Shown piece after piece: positions 35,321-35,762 of a stretch of DNA of 35,762 nucleotides. This DNA is from Mesaphorura yosii. Its lineage: Eukaryota; Arthropoda; Collembola; Poduromorpha; Tullbergiidae. Position 1 is the stretch's first letter. Every line of letters begins with the position of its first letter. A model generated the notes under the pieces. It saw only the letters and a list, made by a program, of their open reading frames with translations, had not been told where the DNA came from and did not search any database. The translations under genes and the position numbers were made by a program. The stretch covers positions 1 to 35,762 of the forward strand of contig WIXG01000585.1 of assembly GCA_009869945.1 (NCBI GenBank), read 5' to 3'.

Positions 35321-35459
35321 GTTATGGCGAGACCAGTAGGTAAAGTAAAGTAGGACTCGGCTGACGCTCTTCTGCGTGAAGACTTCATTTTTTCACGTGA
35401 TGGTGATCTCGGTCTCAGATAAGGGTGAGGCTCCCTTGTTTTGTTTTTAAACTCGAAGG

Positions 35460-35478
35460 CGACGACGACGACAACGAC
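35460..35478. repeat. GAC trinucleotide repeat
   Basis: Four GAC units, one AAC and one further GAC, ten bases before the candidate start codon at 35488. In that position it would be in the 5' UTR. Confidence 0.6.
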
Positions 35479-35487
35479 TTAGGAAAC

Positions 35488-35546
35488 ATGTTCCCAAAAA
35501 GAACAACACACAAATATACTCAGACCCGGCCAGACGAGTGTAGCCC
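35488..35546 (+). CDS. Possible proximal alternative first coding exon
   Basis: From the ATG at 35488 (A at -3) the frame reads MFPKRTTHKYTQTRPDECS and two bases of the next codon before GTAACC at 35547, a moderate donor. Splicing to the acceptor at 35659 gives a 113-base intron, restores a Pro codon and runs into the transmembrane exon in frame. The predicted tail is short and basic, which would favour a cytosolic N-terminus. Unspliced, the frame stops one codon later (TAA at 35548-35550). It lies just after the initiator-like cluster at 35304-35320, so it would be a promoter-proximal alternative to the exon at 28249-28330. Confidence 0.3.
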
Positions 35547-35659
35547 GTAACCAGCGCGACACCGCAGTCGGGTCTCTCAGCTGTAACTTTTACTTGTAAC
35601 GTGTCCATTCTACAGTCGCATTGTCGTGCAGGCCGCGGCCGTGGCCTGTCTCCTCACAG

Positions 35660-35762
35660 ATGTTACCGGTCGAGGTCTGCAGTCGTCATCGTGACCTGTC
35701 TTGTCTTTGCTCTTCTCGCAATATGCACAATGTCCTTTTTTGATGATACCCGTCGATTCACC
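35660..35762 (+). CDS. Partial exon with type II membrane anchor
   Basis: The sequence CCTGTCTCCTCACAG at 35645-35659 is a near-ideal acceptor. In phase 2 the following 103 bases are open to the window edge. They read CYRSRS, a hydrophobic helix of about 21 residues (AVVIVTCLVFALLAICTMSF), then FDDTRRFT. The basic residues before the helix and acidic ones just after it predict a cytosolic N-terminus and an extracellular or lumenal C-terminal part, as in type II proteins. DPP4-family S9B peptidases have a short cytosolic tail, one such helix, then a short spacer and an R-x-(F/Y)-(T/S)-L-x-D motif, and DDTRRFT would fit the start of that. This identity is a guess. Glycosyltransferases, M13 peptidases and others share the topology. 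The gene continues beyond the window. Confidence 0.5.

Overview
This is a eukaryotic, animal-type genomic window. Protein-coding sequence is broken into short exons bounded by GT/AG splice sites, and most of the DNA is non-coding and AT-leaning. There are no operons, ribosome binding sites or prokaryotic gene packing. Introns range from under 100 bases to over 11 kb, and initiator-like TCAGTT motifs are present. Together these suggest an arthropod or other ecdysozoan invertebrate, but the species cannot be fixed from the sequence.

Positions 1112-16145, plus strand, carry the 3' part of one confidently recognised gene, the orthologue of vertebrate SCAPER (S-phase cyclin A-associated protein in the ER). 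Six exons join in a single consistent reading frame and give about 407 C-terminal residues ending at a TAA at 16143-16145. The N-terminal part of the gene lies left of the window. The five introns seen here are 68, 11495, 853, 1315 and 79 bases long.

The 11.5-kb SCAPER intron holds two places worth attention. At 11375-12103 a TATA-like box, tandem initiator-like motifs and several short open frames with signal-peptide-like N-termini could be a small nested secreted-peptide gene. At 4220-4573 there is a 117-codon ATG ORF whose stop codon overlaps an AATAAA. Both are uncertain.

From 16146 to about 24.2 kb no gene is recognisable, only short inverted repeats and isolated small ORFs.

The right end (about 24.6 kb to the edge) probably holds the 5' end of a second plus-strand gene that continues off the window. 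The last 103 bases (35660-35762) read as an exon coding for a basic flank, a strong transmembrane helix and the start of a following domain. Possible upstream coding exons at 24657-24687, 28249-28330 and 35488-35546 all match it in splice phase. The layout suggests a type II membrane protein with alternative N-termini. A dipeptidyl-peptidase-like (S9B: DPP4/DPP6/DPP10) identity is only a guess from the spacing and a short motif after the membrane helix.
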